64,000 nt of DNA from NCBI GenBank assembly GCA_037179335.1, contig JAKZHN010000009.1, forward strand, positions 992,001 through 1,056,000, read 5' to 3'. This DNA comes from Cyclaneusma minus. Lineage: Eukaryota; Ascomycota; Leotiomycetes; Marthamycetales; Marthamycetaceae. A program made the translations under genes and the position numbers. Shown piece after piece: positions 33,080 through 44,476 of the stretch. Positions within the stretch are counted from its first letter, which is position 1. Every line of letters starts with the position of its first letter. Below the pieces are notes generated by a model, which was not told the DNA's origin, did no database searches, and saw only the letters and a program-made list of their open reading frames with translations.

Positions 33080-34190
33080 TCAGTATGACGCTGTTATGAC
33101 AGACAAGCGACCACCATCCGTCACCAGAATGCTGCCGTTTGAGTAGCTCCCAGATCGGCCGGTAAGGTACAGAATGGCACCTGTTCGCACAGTTAACCTC
33201 GCTCCTCACACATATTGCTTTCTTCCAGCGCCACGATTATTGATATGCTGAAGTATCTTGCAAGGAATCCGAGGTCTTACCAGTCATCTCTTCGTCCCCA
33301 CCGAACCTCCTTGACGGGAGAAACCTCGGGTCTTCTGGAGACTCTTCTTCCGGCTTCCGGCCATCGATTAAGACTGAAGCCAGCTCTGAGGGGTATACTA
33401 TTTCAATAGCAAATTAGCTTGTCAAGACTAGACTCCTGATACCGAGCACTTACGTCCAGGAGCAATGGCATTCACGCGAATCCCGAATCTGGCCAACTGA
33501 GTGGAAGCGTGCTTCGTCACCTGCATGATAGCAGTCTTGCTAGTCAAGTACGCAGGCGACGACGACCAGTGGCGGGAAAAGGCCGAGATGCTGGTGGTGA
33601 AAATGACCTGGCTCTGGATGGTTGGGACCTTGCTGCTCTCATTGTGGGGCTTACCGAAACCTCCTTTGAGCGCATTCTTGTTACCAGCGTCGAGCAGCTC
33701 GAGGAAAGCGGTCATGGTGAAAAACGCAGCCGTTACGTTGACGCTCAGCACATCGTTCATGTCTTCCATGTTGAAGTTGTCAAACAGGTTCTGTTTCGTC
33801 TCCGAAATGGAATGCTTGGGATTGAAACGGACAGGCGGACCAATGACGCCCGAATTGGCGACGACGAGGTTGACATAGCCGACATCAGCAGCGATCTGGT
33901 CAACGGCTTTCTGGAGATCGGCCTTGGAGGTGACGTCGGCTTGGAGTGGGACTATGGCAGAGTGCTCTTTGGCTGCAGTCTCGAGGACTTCCAGACGTCG
34001 GCCCAAGATGTAGACCTTCTTGGCACCATTGTGGGCGAGGGCCCTAGCCATGGTCAAACCAATGCCTAGGAAGATTGAGCGTGATGAAAGGTTCACTCCA
34101 TGTTTTGAACTGACCAGAGCCTCCGCCAGTAATCACTGCGACTATGCCATCGACCTGGAAGAGAGATGTAATATCGACGGAATAGACCAT
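33080..34190 (-). CDS. Short-chain dehydrogenase/reductase (classical SDR)
   Basis: Four exons (34190-34115, 34065-33454, 33397-33281, 33180-33080) join in phase to 301 residues. The first splice (donor GTCAGT) restores the cofactor motif TGGGSGIGLTMARAL. Other SDR landmarks are LGRR after strand 2, DVTS, NLVVANSG, the catalytic Ser in IFTTSISAFS, and YLTSK as the YxxxK pair; NAIAPG/LYPSEL spans the third join, and the last exon gives GAILYLTGRSGSYSNGSILVTDGGR, the usual fungal SDR C-terminus. It oxidises or reduces a hydroxyl/carbonyl with NAD(P)(H). In this position it could reduce the aldehyde released by the neighbouring carboxylic acid reductase, but that is inference. It is divergent to the FSH1-like hydrolase gene. 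Confidence 0.92.
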
Positions 34191-34936
34191 GTTTGCGGAG
34201 ATGAAAATTCCTTGATAGTATATGGTGGACTGACTAGTGGTAGGAGACGGACCATAGACACAAGGAACTGGAAGAATTAGGAAAAAGTCGGGTATATTGT
34301 CGGTCATGGACTGGTCTATATACTAAAATACCTACTTAGCTGTGTACTCCCGTTTTCAGCAGGCAGAATGCTGGATGATTCACGATAGTCCTTGGGGGCC
34401 ATTATCCGCCAGAAGTTTTGATGACGGATCAAACTTGGAGCGATGAATTAGTCCCCATCGCCCACGACTCCACGAGAAACGGCAGAGGTTCAGCCAACAA
34501 CAAATATGTGAAGAGTTGGTGGTGCACAAAAGCAGCTTAGTGGCGGCTGACAGGCGGTCGACAAGGACAGGGATGGCACGTCAATTGTGGAGCCCGAGGT
34601 TTTTTGGTCGCTCTCTCGGATACTTTCGCCTGTCAAATCTTACATCTCAACCTCGTCGGAGCCCGAAGGCTGCAGCAAAGCTTAAGTGACCAACCGGCAA
34701 TGATGAACGTACCAAGCAGCTGAGCGCGAGTCACAAGAACTGACCGATACAATCCAGCCGCGCCTCTCAGCGATGGGTAAAATGGCGCCATATTCCCCAG
34801 TCCCCTGCTGCTTACTGTACTTCATTTTGATATAGGCCTCACCGACGTCCACCGTTTCTACAACACCAACACGACCCAGCCCGAAGCCAGAGCCAGTTTT
34901 CTGCTGTGATACCACCATCTCTCCTCAACAATCAGC
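34191..34936. other. Divergent promoter, SDR / FSH1-like hydrolase
   Basis: About 750 bp between head-to-head genes. No coding content recognised. Confidence 0.5.
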
Positions 34937-35722
34937 ATGCCTTCTACAACGGCCCCAACCCCGAGCGATTCCACTCTTCACCTCCCCCGAATCCTCTGTC
35001 TTCACGGCGGAGGCACCAATGCCCGTATCTTTCGAACCCAGTGCCGAGGCCTGCTGAGCCAGCTCAAGTCCGAATATCGCCTTGTCTTTGCCGAAGCAGC
35101 CTACGAATCCAACGCCGGACCCGACGTCTTGTCAGTCTACAGTGAATGGGCCCCATTCAAGAGATGGCTTCGCTGGCGGCCAGAACACCCATATGTCCCT
35201 CCAGAAACCATCGTCAGCCAGATCAACCGATCCCTGCAAAACGCAATGCGAGAAGACGATGCTTCCGGCGCAACCGGCGAGTGGGTTGCGATCCTCGGAT
35301 TTAGTCAAGGTGCCAAGGTCGCTGCGTCAGTTCTATATCGACAGCAAATGCGCAAGGAGTTGGGCAAGCACCATGCCGGCCCCGACTTTCGATTCGGCGT
35401 TCTGATGGCCGGCCGGCCACCCTTCGTGTCGCTGGACTCCGACTTGGCCTTGACTCCAGCCCTACCCGACGCATCGCAGCTTACGGATTTCGTAGCTGTC
35501 TCCAACGAGGGCCACGTGCTGCGAATCCCTACGCTGCACGTGCATGGGACACGGGACCCCGGCATCGACCTTCATAGACAGTTATATCATGAGTTCTGTG
35601 ACCCGGCTACAAGGAGGCTGGTCGAGTGGGATGGGGATCATCGACTGCCGCTGAAGTCCAATGACGTGTCGCTTGTGACAAACCAAATCCGCGAGCTTGC
35701 GAAAGAGACGGGTCTTTCTTAA
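34937..35722 (+). CDS. FSH1/LovG-type serine hydrolase (alpha/beta hydrolase)
   Basis: Single exon, 261 residues. The N-terminus after a short leader reads PRILCLHGGGTNARIFRTQCR, the signature of the fungal serine hydrolase FSH1 family. The catalytic triad is Ser123 (LGFSQGAK), Asp207 (HGTRDPG) and His235 (WDGDHRLP). The family contains yeast FSH1 (homologous to human OVCA2) and secondary-metabolism members such as LovG and CitA, which release or edit polyketide chains; family members act on esters or thioesters. No polyketide synthase lies in the window, so the role here could be hydrolysis of an ester product or thioester editing on the A-T-R enzyme. Last gene of the proposed cluster. Confidence 0.9.
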   Translation: MPSTTAPTPSDSTLHLPRILCLHGGGTNARIFRTQCRGLLSQLKSEYRLVFAEAAYESNAGPDVLSVYSEWAPFKRWLRWRPEHPYVPPETIVSQINRSLQNAMREDDASGATGEWVAILGFSQGAKVAASVLYRQQMRKELGKHHAGPDFRFGVLMAGRPPFVSLDSDLALTPALPDASQLTDFVAVSNEGHVLRIPTLHVHGTRDPGIDLHRQLYHEFCDPATRRLVEWDGDHRLPLKSNDVSLVTNQIRELAKETGLS

Positions 35723-38700
35723 AACAAGCCAGCTGGATTCTTCTTTTGTATACTTCTAGAGACGCATAGACATAGACAGAAGGGCCACTAGAATAGATAG
35801 ATGGCGACGGTTTTGGTTTTTTAACTGTTGGTTTTCTTCTCTCGTCTTTGTATGCGTCTGTTCTGCTTGTGCTCCCTTCCTCTGACATTTACGCGGTCTC
35901 TTTTCTGGGCTCATCTCTTCGCTGACGGCAAAGCGTCCAAGAAATTGGAAACCTCACACGACAGTCGCCATGCCAGGTTGAACAACCTACCTGGGGAATA
36001 AACCGTGTTGTCTTCTTTGATCTTGGCATCTTGCTCTACATCTGTTTGAAGAGATCGATCGGCACAAATACTCCAAGTTCTGCTAAAGGTCCAGCTCCTG
36101 GGGCTCGATATTGCTCTACCAGTGCCATCACTGTAAACTCAAGGGAGGAATAATCTGATCACTTTAGGGGCTTCTCCATCGGCTGCTTTTCCTGTTCTAT
36201 TGCTAAGCATCTGCTTGATTACCTCTTCCCCAAAGCCGGCCTTCCATGACCAGCATGCGGTCCCAAACAGTGCTCGGTCGATTGACAGACGCTCGCTCTC
36301 GCAACAGAGTCGAGCCTCGCCCAAATCCAGGAGTCCTTTCCACACTCTATTCAAAGCACTCGGATGCTTTCTCGAAATGCCTCCGTAGCACCAAGCTATT
36401 TGTACCTAGTCAGAGCTGCGCTCAAGCATGTGTATGAGAAGAATGAGTGAACAAGCGACAGCTGGCTGCAGGATGCTGAGGAGCGACTGCGTACAGCTTT
36501 GGACCGTTGACCCAGTGTCGGGATGCGAATGGTTGTTGAAACTCGAGTAACTCGGAAGGGGGTTTGTCGAGAATCCCGTTTATAGCGAAGTCATGGTGCT
36601 GCACTGCTGTATGCTGGCACAGCCCATGGTTTTGATACCATCTTTCCATTCTATACTCTCCAGTGTCGTCGAATCGGAACAGTTGCCAGAAATGGACAAC
36701 AACAGTGCTCCAGACTTGATAGAATTGCCATCAGTCTTAACGACCAGAACACGGCGTTCTGCGTCTCAGATAGACCGGTACCAACTTTGAGCCCTCGCAC
36801 GACTGCCGGTTGTTGACATGGGCGTCCTTGTAAGCCATATCGATCGCTACCCCCAGGAACAGACTGGACTGTGTAGCCGCGGCTTATGGATTGGACTTGA
36901 CTTGATGTCGACCTGCTAGGCTGTGCTCCGTCACTTTTTCGAATCTCAGTTTACCGAACTTGGGTCAGGCTTAGGATTCAAGTCGAGATGATACGGCATA
37001 TCGGCCAGAGCAACAGCGGCAAAAAAATCTGATGGTGTCCCAAGTTGCTAGTTATTCTTCAGCAAGACTCCTGGCCCAAGCTGAAAAAGGAGAACCGACT
37101 TGCTTGATATTTTGCAGCACCCCACGGCCCCAGACTTCTCTTGTCGACGTTGACAAAGTGTGATTAGCCCGTGCTGCAGGAATATGTGCCTCCGCATGAA
37201 CACTAAACAACCTAGGTACAGATCTGATATGGCCATCTCAGCTATTGACTGGGGGTCTTGGGGCCATCCTTTCCTGCCTCCATTTCATGCTAAGGGGTAG
37301 GGAAGGACGGTGCCCAAATCATCATCCCCATTTATTCATCAAAATCCAAAGTGATTTGGAATAACACGAACAGCCATAAAATTCTCGGGTAAGTAGTTTT
37401 GATATAATATAAGTACCCACTACTTCAAGTGAGATCAAAGTCCAAAGTCCAAACCCCAGGACCCACGGGTCCAGAATCTCCAATCACCAGATATCGACAT
37501 TGCGGCATCCGCTGAATACGATGCGGTCATGATGGGCAATTAAAGTTTTCCGCACAAGCCCGCCTCAATGCGTACCGGGGATCAATTGACATTGATATCA
37601 CGATTCACCCATCATAGTTGACAGGTGCCGATGCCAAGATCTGATCGGTGATCGCGTCATTCGGATCTCGATGAGTCGTGCTCCCGTGCAGCTTGAGTTT
37701 CATCGTCGCGATCCTGTGGAGAATCGGGTAATTGTGGGAACTTGGGCTGGCTTGGCGATGGAAATGGAAATGGATGGAAATGCCCTGAATGAATCCGATC
37801 AGGAGGATCGGCGGCGAATCGTGAGATGGACAAGGTCGTGGGTTTTTATGTCCGAATGGAAGTCCAGACTGTGAAGTATCCACAAGCCACGTGTACTCTA
37901 ATAAATCGGATATACATAGGTAGTCGAATTTATAGGTAATTTGTCGCTTAACATGGCCGGAAATATTGAGGAAATAGTCAGGGCCCACAGTGATTAATCT
38001 CAGGGACCAGCAAATTGCTCCTATACGCGTCGCTACAATGTATGTGTCGCGTGCTCTAGTCTTTCTGTGTGCTCTTATAGGAGAATAGTCGCCTAAGATT
38101 TTTATAAACACGCTGAACAAACCAGCTGCATGAGTCTTCCTTTGCCCAGTTTTTGATAGTTAAAATCTGCAATCCAAGATCAGGCTAGTCGCACGTTTGC
38201 CTTCAACCACTCTTCGACGCTACGTACCACGTCTGCCATTCTACTCAGCGTGCTCCTATAGTAATCATTACAGAAAGAAAAACTACCCCGCTCGAGGAAG
38301 ACGATAAGAAGTGCCTTCGACGGTTGCTTGGTTCAGTGCTTTCACGCATCGGTGTTACTGATGATTACATCTAAAAAAAGGATACTACGTCTTATTCACT
38401 CCATGATGACATCCAAGCTTTAGTAGTGTATTATTGGGGCTAATTATTGCTAATTATGGATGAGATGATTGGTCCCGCAGCTTATGTAAAGTCTTACATG
38501 TACAGTCGAGAAAGGAGATTATTCAGAGAAATCAGTGTTGGGGGCGACGAGGACTACTCAGGAGCTACGAGGCGTGGAGATGAGTGGGGAGCACGGAGGG
38601 CTTTATCTGAATCAGCCAGCTGCATCGCAAACCTGATTGATCATCCAGAATGAACAGGAGGAGAAAAGCAAGTGCATAAAATGACATGTGGTGTTTTCAG

Positions 38701-39892
38701 TACCCAGCCGACGTATAAAGCCATTTGCATCCTCAATCCCCTTCCCGTTTCAATCAGTGGTGAAACGTGGGTTAAGGCGTCGGAGTCGGGGCATTTCTGG
38801 AAGCGGTGGATCGTCCCGAGCGCCCGGACGAGCTACAGAGAGCTTGCATGGCGCTAAAAGGCTTATTTGAAACAACACCATGGCACGAACATCGTCCCCT
38901 CGTGGTGCCTCGAGAGCCCCTGACGGGGAGTGGGCTGCCAATCTGGGGAGAGGGCCGCGATGAGTGATCAAGACCTTGGAAGTTCCGAAGGCCGCGCCCG
39001 CTCCCCTCTCAGCCTCTGCCAGGTGTGCCCCTTCATCAAAATCCCATCCCGCTGTCTAATCAGCAACGGGAATCTGCCTCAGTTCGCAGGTCGACGACAG
39101 GGGAAGACTCGACGAACCTGAGGGACCCTGCCCTTCTCCACGTTTCTGTATCCACCCGTAAATGGGCTTCTCATGCTTTCATTCGCTCAGCCACCTGTGT
39201 CTGTGGGCCAGTGCCCGATGTGATGGCAGACCCCCCTGTACATTGCTTGCGTTGGTGCATGTTGTTGAAACGACGAACTACCCGGATGGCGACAGGCAGG
39301 CTGGGTGGATGCTGGCAAACTGCTGTAGTGACAGCAGCAAAATGCTCCGCAGCCTTGACTCGTTTATCCCAGATCAATGGTCCTCCAGACCCTGGCCCTG
39401 CAAGTGGCTCCGCAAACAATCCGTTAAGCGCAGCGAGACTAGTCGTCGCCTCCGCCGCTGAGCCGTGTCTGCTTTCTATATATTGCTGCAAATCTTCTCC
39501 GCCCGCCCTCTTCCCTTTCTCTCTCCAACATCACACGACACCTTCCTTTGCCCTCTGCGACCGCGGCCGGACTTGCCTTCGCACCACAATCCTTTAATAC
39601 CCCAGATCCGCACAGTCGCTAGTCGATTGCCTCCGATCAGTCAATCCTTCCTCCGTCTTTTTTGCGCAATTGCGCAGCTACAATCCGCAACTGTCTGGAC
39701 AGTCGCGACCCGCACCTCCAATCCGTCCACCTCTGATCGTCCAAGCGACTCGATCCCCAACACCTGTGAGTCTCCATCCCGACAAGCAACTTCAACATCT
39801 CCCCACACAAGCAAACAGTCTCCACCAACAGCAACTGTCTAACAGTCTCGATCACCACAGACAACGGTATCCACTGCAAGCAATCTGTCAAG
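35723..39892. other. 4.2-kb gene-poor region
   Basis: No gene supported between the FSH1-like hydrolase and the GH128-like gene. The centre (about 37.3-38.5 kb) is A/T-rich, with a small interleaved pair of inverted repeats near 37388-37427 (GGGTA/TACCC and AAGTAGT/ACTACTT). The part from about 39470 contains TATATA (39477-39482) and a long pyrimidine- and CA-rich leader that belongs to the next gene. Confidence 0.45.
39477..39482 (+). promoter_or_regulatory. TATA-like element before the GH128-like gene
   Basis: TATATA stands about 410 bp before the start codon and is followed by a pyrimidine-rich leader without obvious splice sites, so the transcript could carry a ~380-nt 5' UTR. Confidence 0.3.
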
Positions 39893-41302
39893 ATGCAGCT
39901 CTCTACTCTGGCCTCGGTCATCCTCTTCGCCGCGCGCCTCGGCGCTGTGGTTGCCCACCCTCGCGCCCTCCACGGCCACCAAGCTTTCCACAAGGACAAG
40001 CGCGCCGAGGTTGTGGTCACCAACTGGGACATTGTCACTGACATCATCACTGATGTGGTTGTTGTGACTGTCCCAGCTGGACAAGTTACCTCGACCGCTG
40101 CCGCTACGACAACCACCTCTTCCACTGTTGTTGTTGTCCCCTCCAGCGTCTCGACTGTTTGTCCCGCCGGCAGCACCATTGCTGCTAGCGGTAACTTCTT
40201 CCAGGCCGGCTCCACGACTCTGACTACTCTCACCAAGGCCCCCCACAACAAGCCTACTCCACCCGCTGAGACCCTGGCAAGCTCCAGCGCCGAGGCTGCC
40301 TCTTCCTCTGCAGCCCCCTCGACCTCCGAGGTTGCATCTCCCTCTGCAGTCCCCGCGCCTGTCTCCTCGGCTGTCTCTTCCGAGGTTGCTCCCGTGGCCC
40401 CATCGACTACCTTCGTTGTTTCAACCTCCGCCACCCCGGTAGCCTCCTACTCCTCTGTTGTTCTGAAAGCCCCGTCCTCTTCTGCAGCTGCTGCTTCGTC
40501 CACCGTCGCGGCCTCCAGCTCTGCCAAGCGTGGTCTTGCCTACAACGACGCGTCCCTGACCGATGCCTTCAGCGGTTCTTCCGTGATCAGCTGGGCCTAC
40601 AACTGGGGCAGCAGCACTTCCGAGATTCTCTCCGACCTCGAGTATGTGCCCATGCTCTGGGGCAACAAGGAATGGTTCACTTCGATCTGGTCCACCGAGG
40701 CCTCCGCCGCCATCGCCTCCGGCTCGACTCACCTCCTCGCATTCAACGAGCCCGATAACAGCGACACCTCGGTGGCCTCTGACATGTCCTACACCGACGC
40801 TGCCACCGCATACCAGACGTACATGGAGCCCTTCGCCGGCAAAGCCAAGCTCGGCGCCCCCGCGGTCACCAACGGTGGCGCTCCCGGCGGCCTCACTTGG
40901 CTCAGCAACTTCCTCGACGCCTGCGCCGGCTGCACCATCGACTTCGTCCCCATCCATTGGTACGACTCCGCCTCAAACTACGCATACTTCCAACAACACG
41001 TGATGGAAGCCTACGTCGCTGGTGGCAACCGCAGCCTCTGGATTACCGAGTTCGGCGCAACTGGTACCGATGACGAGGTAGCCAACTTCTTGCAGATCGT
41101 GATGCCTTGGTTGGACAGCCTCGACTTCGTCGAGCGCTATGCCTACTTCATGGTCGAAGATGGAGTCCTGATCAGTTCCGGCACCCAGCTCTCGACCATT
41201 GGCAGCACCTTCGCCGAATACACCTCCAGCACCATCTCCAGCCTTCTGGAGTCGACTTCCGACTTGTTGTCTTCGGTTTCGAAAGATCTGTTGTCGCTCT
41301 AA
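39893..41302 (+). CDS. Secreted GH128-like beta-glucanase, Asl1-type cell-wall protein
   Basis: Single exon, 469 residues. A signal peptide (1-21) is followed by a dibasic KDKR site (34-37) typical of Kex2 processing. Residues ~40-110 form a conserved-looking beta-rich N-region with VTVPAGQ and VCPAGST; residues ~120-210 are a Ser/Ala/Thr-rich, presumably O-mannosylated linker. From KRGLAYNDASL (212 on) comes the glycosyl hydrolase catalytic core with Glu286 (LLAFNEPDNS) and Glu386 (LWITEFGAT) as likely acid/base and nucleophile, plus VPIHWYDS. The family includes S. pombe Asl1 and fungal beta-1,3-glucanases of GH128. A Ser-rich tail follows the core; no GPI-anchor signal is evident. It likely acts on wall glucan outside the cell. 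Confidence 0.9.
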   Translation: MQLSTLASVILFAARLGAVVAHPRALHGHQAFHKDKRAEVVVTNWDIVTDIITDVVVVTVPAGQVTSTAAATTTTSSTVVVVPSSVSTVCPAGSTIAASGNFFQAGSTTLTTLTKAPHNKPTPPAETLASSSAEAASSSAAPSTSEVASPSAVPAPVSSAVSSEVAPVAPSTTFVVSTSATPVASYSSVVLKAPSSSAAAASSTVAASSSAKRGLAYNDASLTDAFSGSSVISWAYNWGSSTSEILSDLEYVPMLWGNKEWFTSIWSTEASAAIASGSTHLLAFNEPDNSDTSVASDMSYTDAATAYQTYMEPFAGKAKLGAPAVTNGGAPGGLTWLSNFLDACAGCTIDFVPIHWYDSASNYAYFQQHVMEAYVAGGNRSLWITEFGATGTDDEVANFLQIVMPWLDSLDFVERYAYFMVEDGVLISSGTQLSTIGSTFAEYTSSTISSLLESTSDLLSSVSKDLLSL

Positions 41303-41860
41303 GCTTACCTATCCTTCGATGATGAAACCCAGGATATCTGATTGGTCGTTCTGCTTTCTGAATGGCTTTGGACATCTGTGGAGTTCTTTTGATGAATACT
41401 TTAAGTGGCGCAAGTGGTTGCATTCGATTCTCATGTGCATATTTCAAGGACGGATTCTTTACTTTGTTGATGGTGTTGGGATCATGGACTCGGAGTTGAA
41501 TGGGATGGAATGGTCAAAAAGAGATATTCACTTCAGTTCGTACAGGTTGAACACCTGCTGCCTTGTAGTACAGATACTGCAAGGCCTTTTAAGTAACTAA
41601 ATAAAAAGTTACTTTCATGACACAGATCATACTTGAGATTCTTCTGATTGCTTACTTGCTTGTGATGCTTGATGTACTGTCTTTAGCAGCGGAGTACGCC
41701 AAAATACGCCACAGAAGGAGTTGGAGATGTTATTTACTCTGGTCACCCAAGATGCCGCCCACTCTGTATCGAGATGGAAGATACTTCGTACACTTCATTC
41801 AATCCATGATATCTACAAGACCTCCCCACACGCGCCTATGTCCATCCCATGCACCACCAT
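41303..41860. other. Intergenic region between convergent genes
   Basis: About 560 bp. It contains a perfect hairpin with arms AAGTAACT (41591-41598) and AGTTACTT (41607-41614) around an AATAAA word, which may relate to 3'-end formation. No coding content. Confidence 0.4.
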
Positions 41861-43318
41861 CTATCCATCCAGCTTCCCCAACGCCCTCAACCCACCCCCC
41901 AGAATCTCAAACTCCACCGCGCCCTCCAACCCAGCACCCGTCGGCCTTGCCCAAGGCGCAAAAACCACCTTCATCCACCTCCTCCACCGCCTCAAAATCG
42001 GCTCTCCCCTCTCCGTCTCCTGCGCCGTCACAGCCGGCCTCCCATAAACCGGATACTTAATCAGCGCAACACGACATGCTATCTGGTTCGTCCAGATCAG
42101 GCCTAAACTGGGCGTTTTTAGGTTGCGGGATTGTGGCGAGTCGCCCCAGCCGGTGAACCAGCGTTGTTGGTGGTCGAGTGTCATGGTTATACCGCTGCTA
42201 CCTGCTGTGTCTGTGTCTGTGTCCGAGGAACTTGGTACGTGCGGAGGTACCAAGCCCAGTTCTGCAGCTGCGTTTTGTGTCCCTGATATACCCGGCGACG
42301 AAGCTAGGGGCATGGTATCAACCAGCGCGCTCGTTGCTCCCATCCTTTTCGCCGGAGAACTCTGCGTCCTCACCACCCCGCCCACACTCCCCGCCTTCCC
42401 CCTCTCACTCGACCCTGCAAAGCGATCCGCAACCTGATTCGCCACCACCACCGCACACCCCTCCGTCCTTGCCACCTCCCTCAACAACAGCCCCAGTTTC
42501 ACCAGCTCCCCCGAGCGCTTCGCCATATTCGCACCGCTCCAGCTCGCGCCCGCGCGCTCGAATTCAGCGCGGTAGTTTGCGGCGACGGAATCGAGGATCA
42601 CGAGGCCGGCGTTGTGGCGGCGGATGGCGACGGGGAGTTGGTAGCGGAGGATGTGGTCTTGGGATTCGAGATCGGGGGTGCAGATGCTGATGACGTGGTC
42701 GAGGGAGGGACGGGGGGTGGTGGTGGAGAGGAGGGGGTGGGTGGTGAGGAGTTGCGAGAGGCGCGTGGTGGGGAGGGCGGATTCGGTGGAGATGTAGATT
42801 GTGGGGCGGGAGAGGCCGTGGGGGGAAGGGAGTTGGGTGGAGAGGAGGAGGGTTAGGAGGAATTGGGTTTTGCCGGCGCCGCTGGGTGGGGGGAGTTAGT
42901 ATGGATGGGCGATGGGGAAGGTCAGAGGGCGCAGGGGTGAGTACCTTTCGCCGGTTACTTCTGTTATGTAGCCTGTTGGTATTCCACCTCCCAAGGCTTG
43001 ATCAAGGGCATCATCGAGGGTACTAATTGTCTGCCACTTTGCGACAGCATCATGGCCCGACTTCCTCAGCGTTTCCTTCGGTCCATCTTCCTTAGCATTA
43101 CTATCATTTCGAAAGCCCAGATCTTGATGTAAGGCCTCGAGAACGGCACGGCACAGAGCTTTCGTATCAAGCGTGGGCAATTGAGCACGCTTGACTATTT
43201 CGGAAGGGTCGAGAGTAATTAGATCACTGGTGGTGATGAGATTCTTCTCGAGAGAGGGGAGAAGCCGGGCATATTTCTGGGCGGGAAAACCGGGGAGGAC
43301 AGCGGTAAGGTCTGTCAT
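41861..43318 (-). CDS. rad57: DNA repair protein Rad57 (Rad51 paralogue)
   Basis: Exons 43318-42945 and 42881-41861 are separated by a 63-nt intron (branch ACTAAC); 464 residues. The splice completes the Walker A motif GESGAGKTQ at residues 123-131, which strongly supports the model. Walker B is GLVILDS, followed by VAANYRAEF and a block with VVVANQVAD; near the C-terminus LGLIWTNQIACRVALIK is characteristic of Rad57. The N-terminal ~95 residues contain a helical region before ISTLDDALDQALGGGIPTG. With Rad55 it forms the mediator that stabilises Rad51 filaments in homologous recombination. The middle (about residues 280-370) carries a Ser/Thr-rich insertion typical of filamentous fungal copies. 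The 5' end lies close to a doubtful divergent frame. Confidence 0.92.
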
Positions 43319-44476
43319 GGAGGCATCGGGTGAGGTTTTGGAGATGTTGAAGTGAGCATGGGGCGGTCACATCAACAATCGCAAGTCGGGCTTTACAACA
43401 TTGAGAGTTCTGACGCTGATGGCGCGGTGGCGCGATGTCGCGACTGCACGAACGCGTTCAATGCTAAAGTGCAGGAAAAAGGTTTTGCCGGTCCTCCGCA
43501 AATCCCATTGCCGACGTTCAACATTTCTTCAACCTCAAATCTTCAAGTTTCAAAGTCCACCCTTCGGACCAAACGTACTCCACGGCACCGACAGCTAACT
43601 ACTGAAAACCAAGTGCCCCTGTCTCAACACCAGAGCTCTGCTCCCTGTCTCGGACCGATTTGGTGGCTGAAGCACTCGAGCTTTGATCGACCTACAAAGC
43701 AAGAAAAGCTAAGATCAACGGAGAAACGGGCAATGACCGGACACAAGCCGAAAAAAGATTGCAATCTTCGTTACGAACCCCCCTCGAATTTATTCCGAGA
43801 GCTCGATCGGCTTTTACGGGTATCAACCAAAGGAGAGAGCTTTCTTTCTGCCAATCTTTATTCTTTGCAGTACATGTAGACAGCAAGCTGTTCCTACCGT
43901 GTGCTGGCCTTCCCGAATCGCCATGTCTCACCACTACGGCCCCGATCTATGAGCATTAGACATTCAATGCGAAGGCAGAGCCGGTCGCCCAGGGTTTGGC
44001 TTCTCGGAACGTGGTCAGGCAGTGACTAGATCTCTTGTCCCATGGACGGAACGTGGGCCATAACCATGTGCTACAGTGGCATATCAGGTCAAATTCCTAT
44101 CAACCACATCTTGAGCATCATCCTCATCTATTATCCAGCCAGTTTTTGGTTTTGGTCATGGCCAGCTGAAGGAATTTCCAGCATCTACTACCGTTCGGGA
44201 AGTTGAGGCTCATCTCACAATGTTTCTTCTGAAAACGCCAGTAGGTGCCACTTGCAGCCGTCACCTCTTCTTCCATCCCCTGCCATTTGTTCTAGACTTT
44301 GTTTCTTGGAGCCTCATGTCACTTGGCAGACTCCTTTCCGGTGACTATCGCTCAGTTCGCCCCTTGATTTTCTGGGGGATTTCAGGCCGTCTTCCTCTTT
44401 CGTCTTCTGCTCTTGTCTGTATCTTGTTCTCGTACACGTTCATTAACTCCGTATTCACTCTCTCTTTATCTTCATC
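43319..44476. other. Intergenic region with a doubtful open frame
   Basis: About 1.16 kb upstream of Rad57 and of the Cys-rich membrane protein gene. It includes a 175-codon frame beginning 34 bp from the Rad57 start (43352-43879, +); the stretch before 44477 is T/C-rich, as expected for a promoter and leader. Confidence 0.4.
43352..43879 (+). CDS. Doubtful open reading frame, hypothetical (175 codons)
   Basis: ATG-to-stop frame, head-to-head with Rad57 and only 34 bp from its start codon, leaving almost no room for promoters. The product is rich in Ser/Gln/Lys, has no recognisable domain, and codon use is not distinctive. It could be a real short gene, an antisense/bidirectional transcript or chance. 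Confidence 0.18.
   Translation: MSMGRSHQQSQVGLYNIESSDADGAVARCRDCTNAFNAKVQEKGFAGPPQIPLPTFNISSTSNLQVSKSTLRTKRTPRHRQLTTENQVPLSQHQSSAPCLGPIWWLKHSSFDRPTKQEKLRSTEKRAMTGHKPKKDCNLRYEPPSNLFRELDRLLRVSTKGESFLSANLYSLQYM

Noticed and set aside
39637..40957. Long minus-strand frames opposite the GH128-like gene
   Set aside because: Gly/Val/Glu-rich shadows of the Ser/Ala/Thr-rich coding strand.
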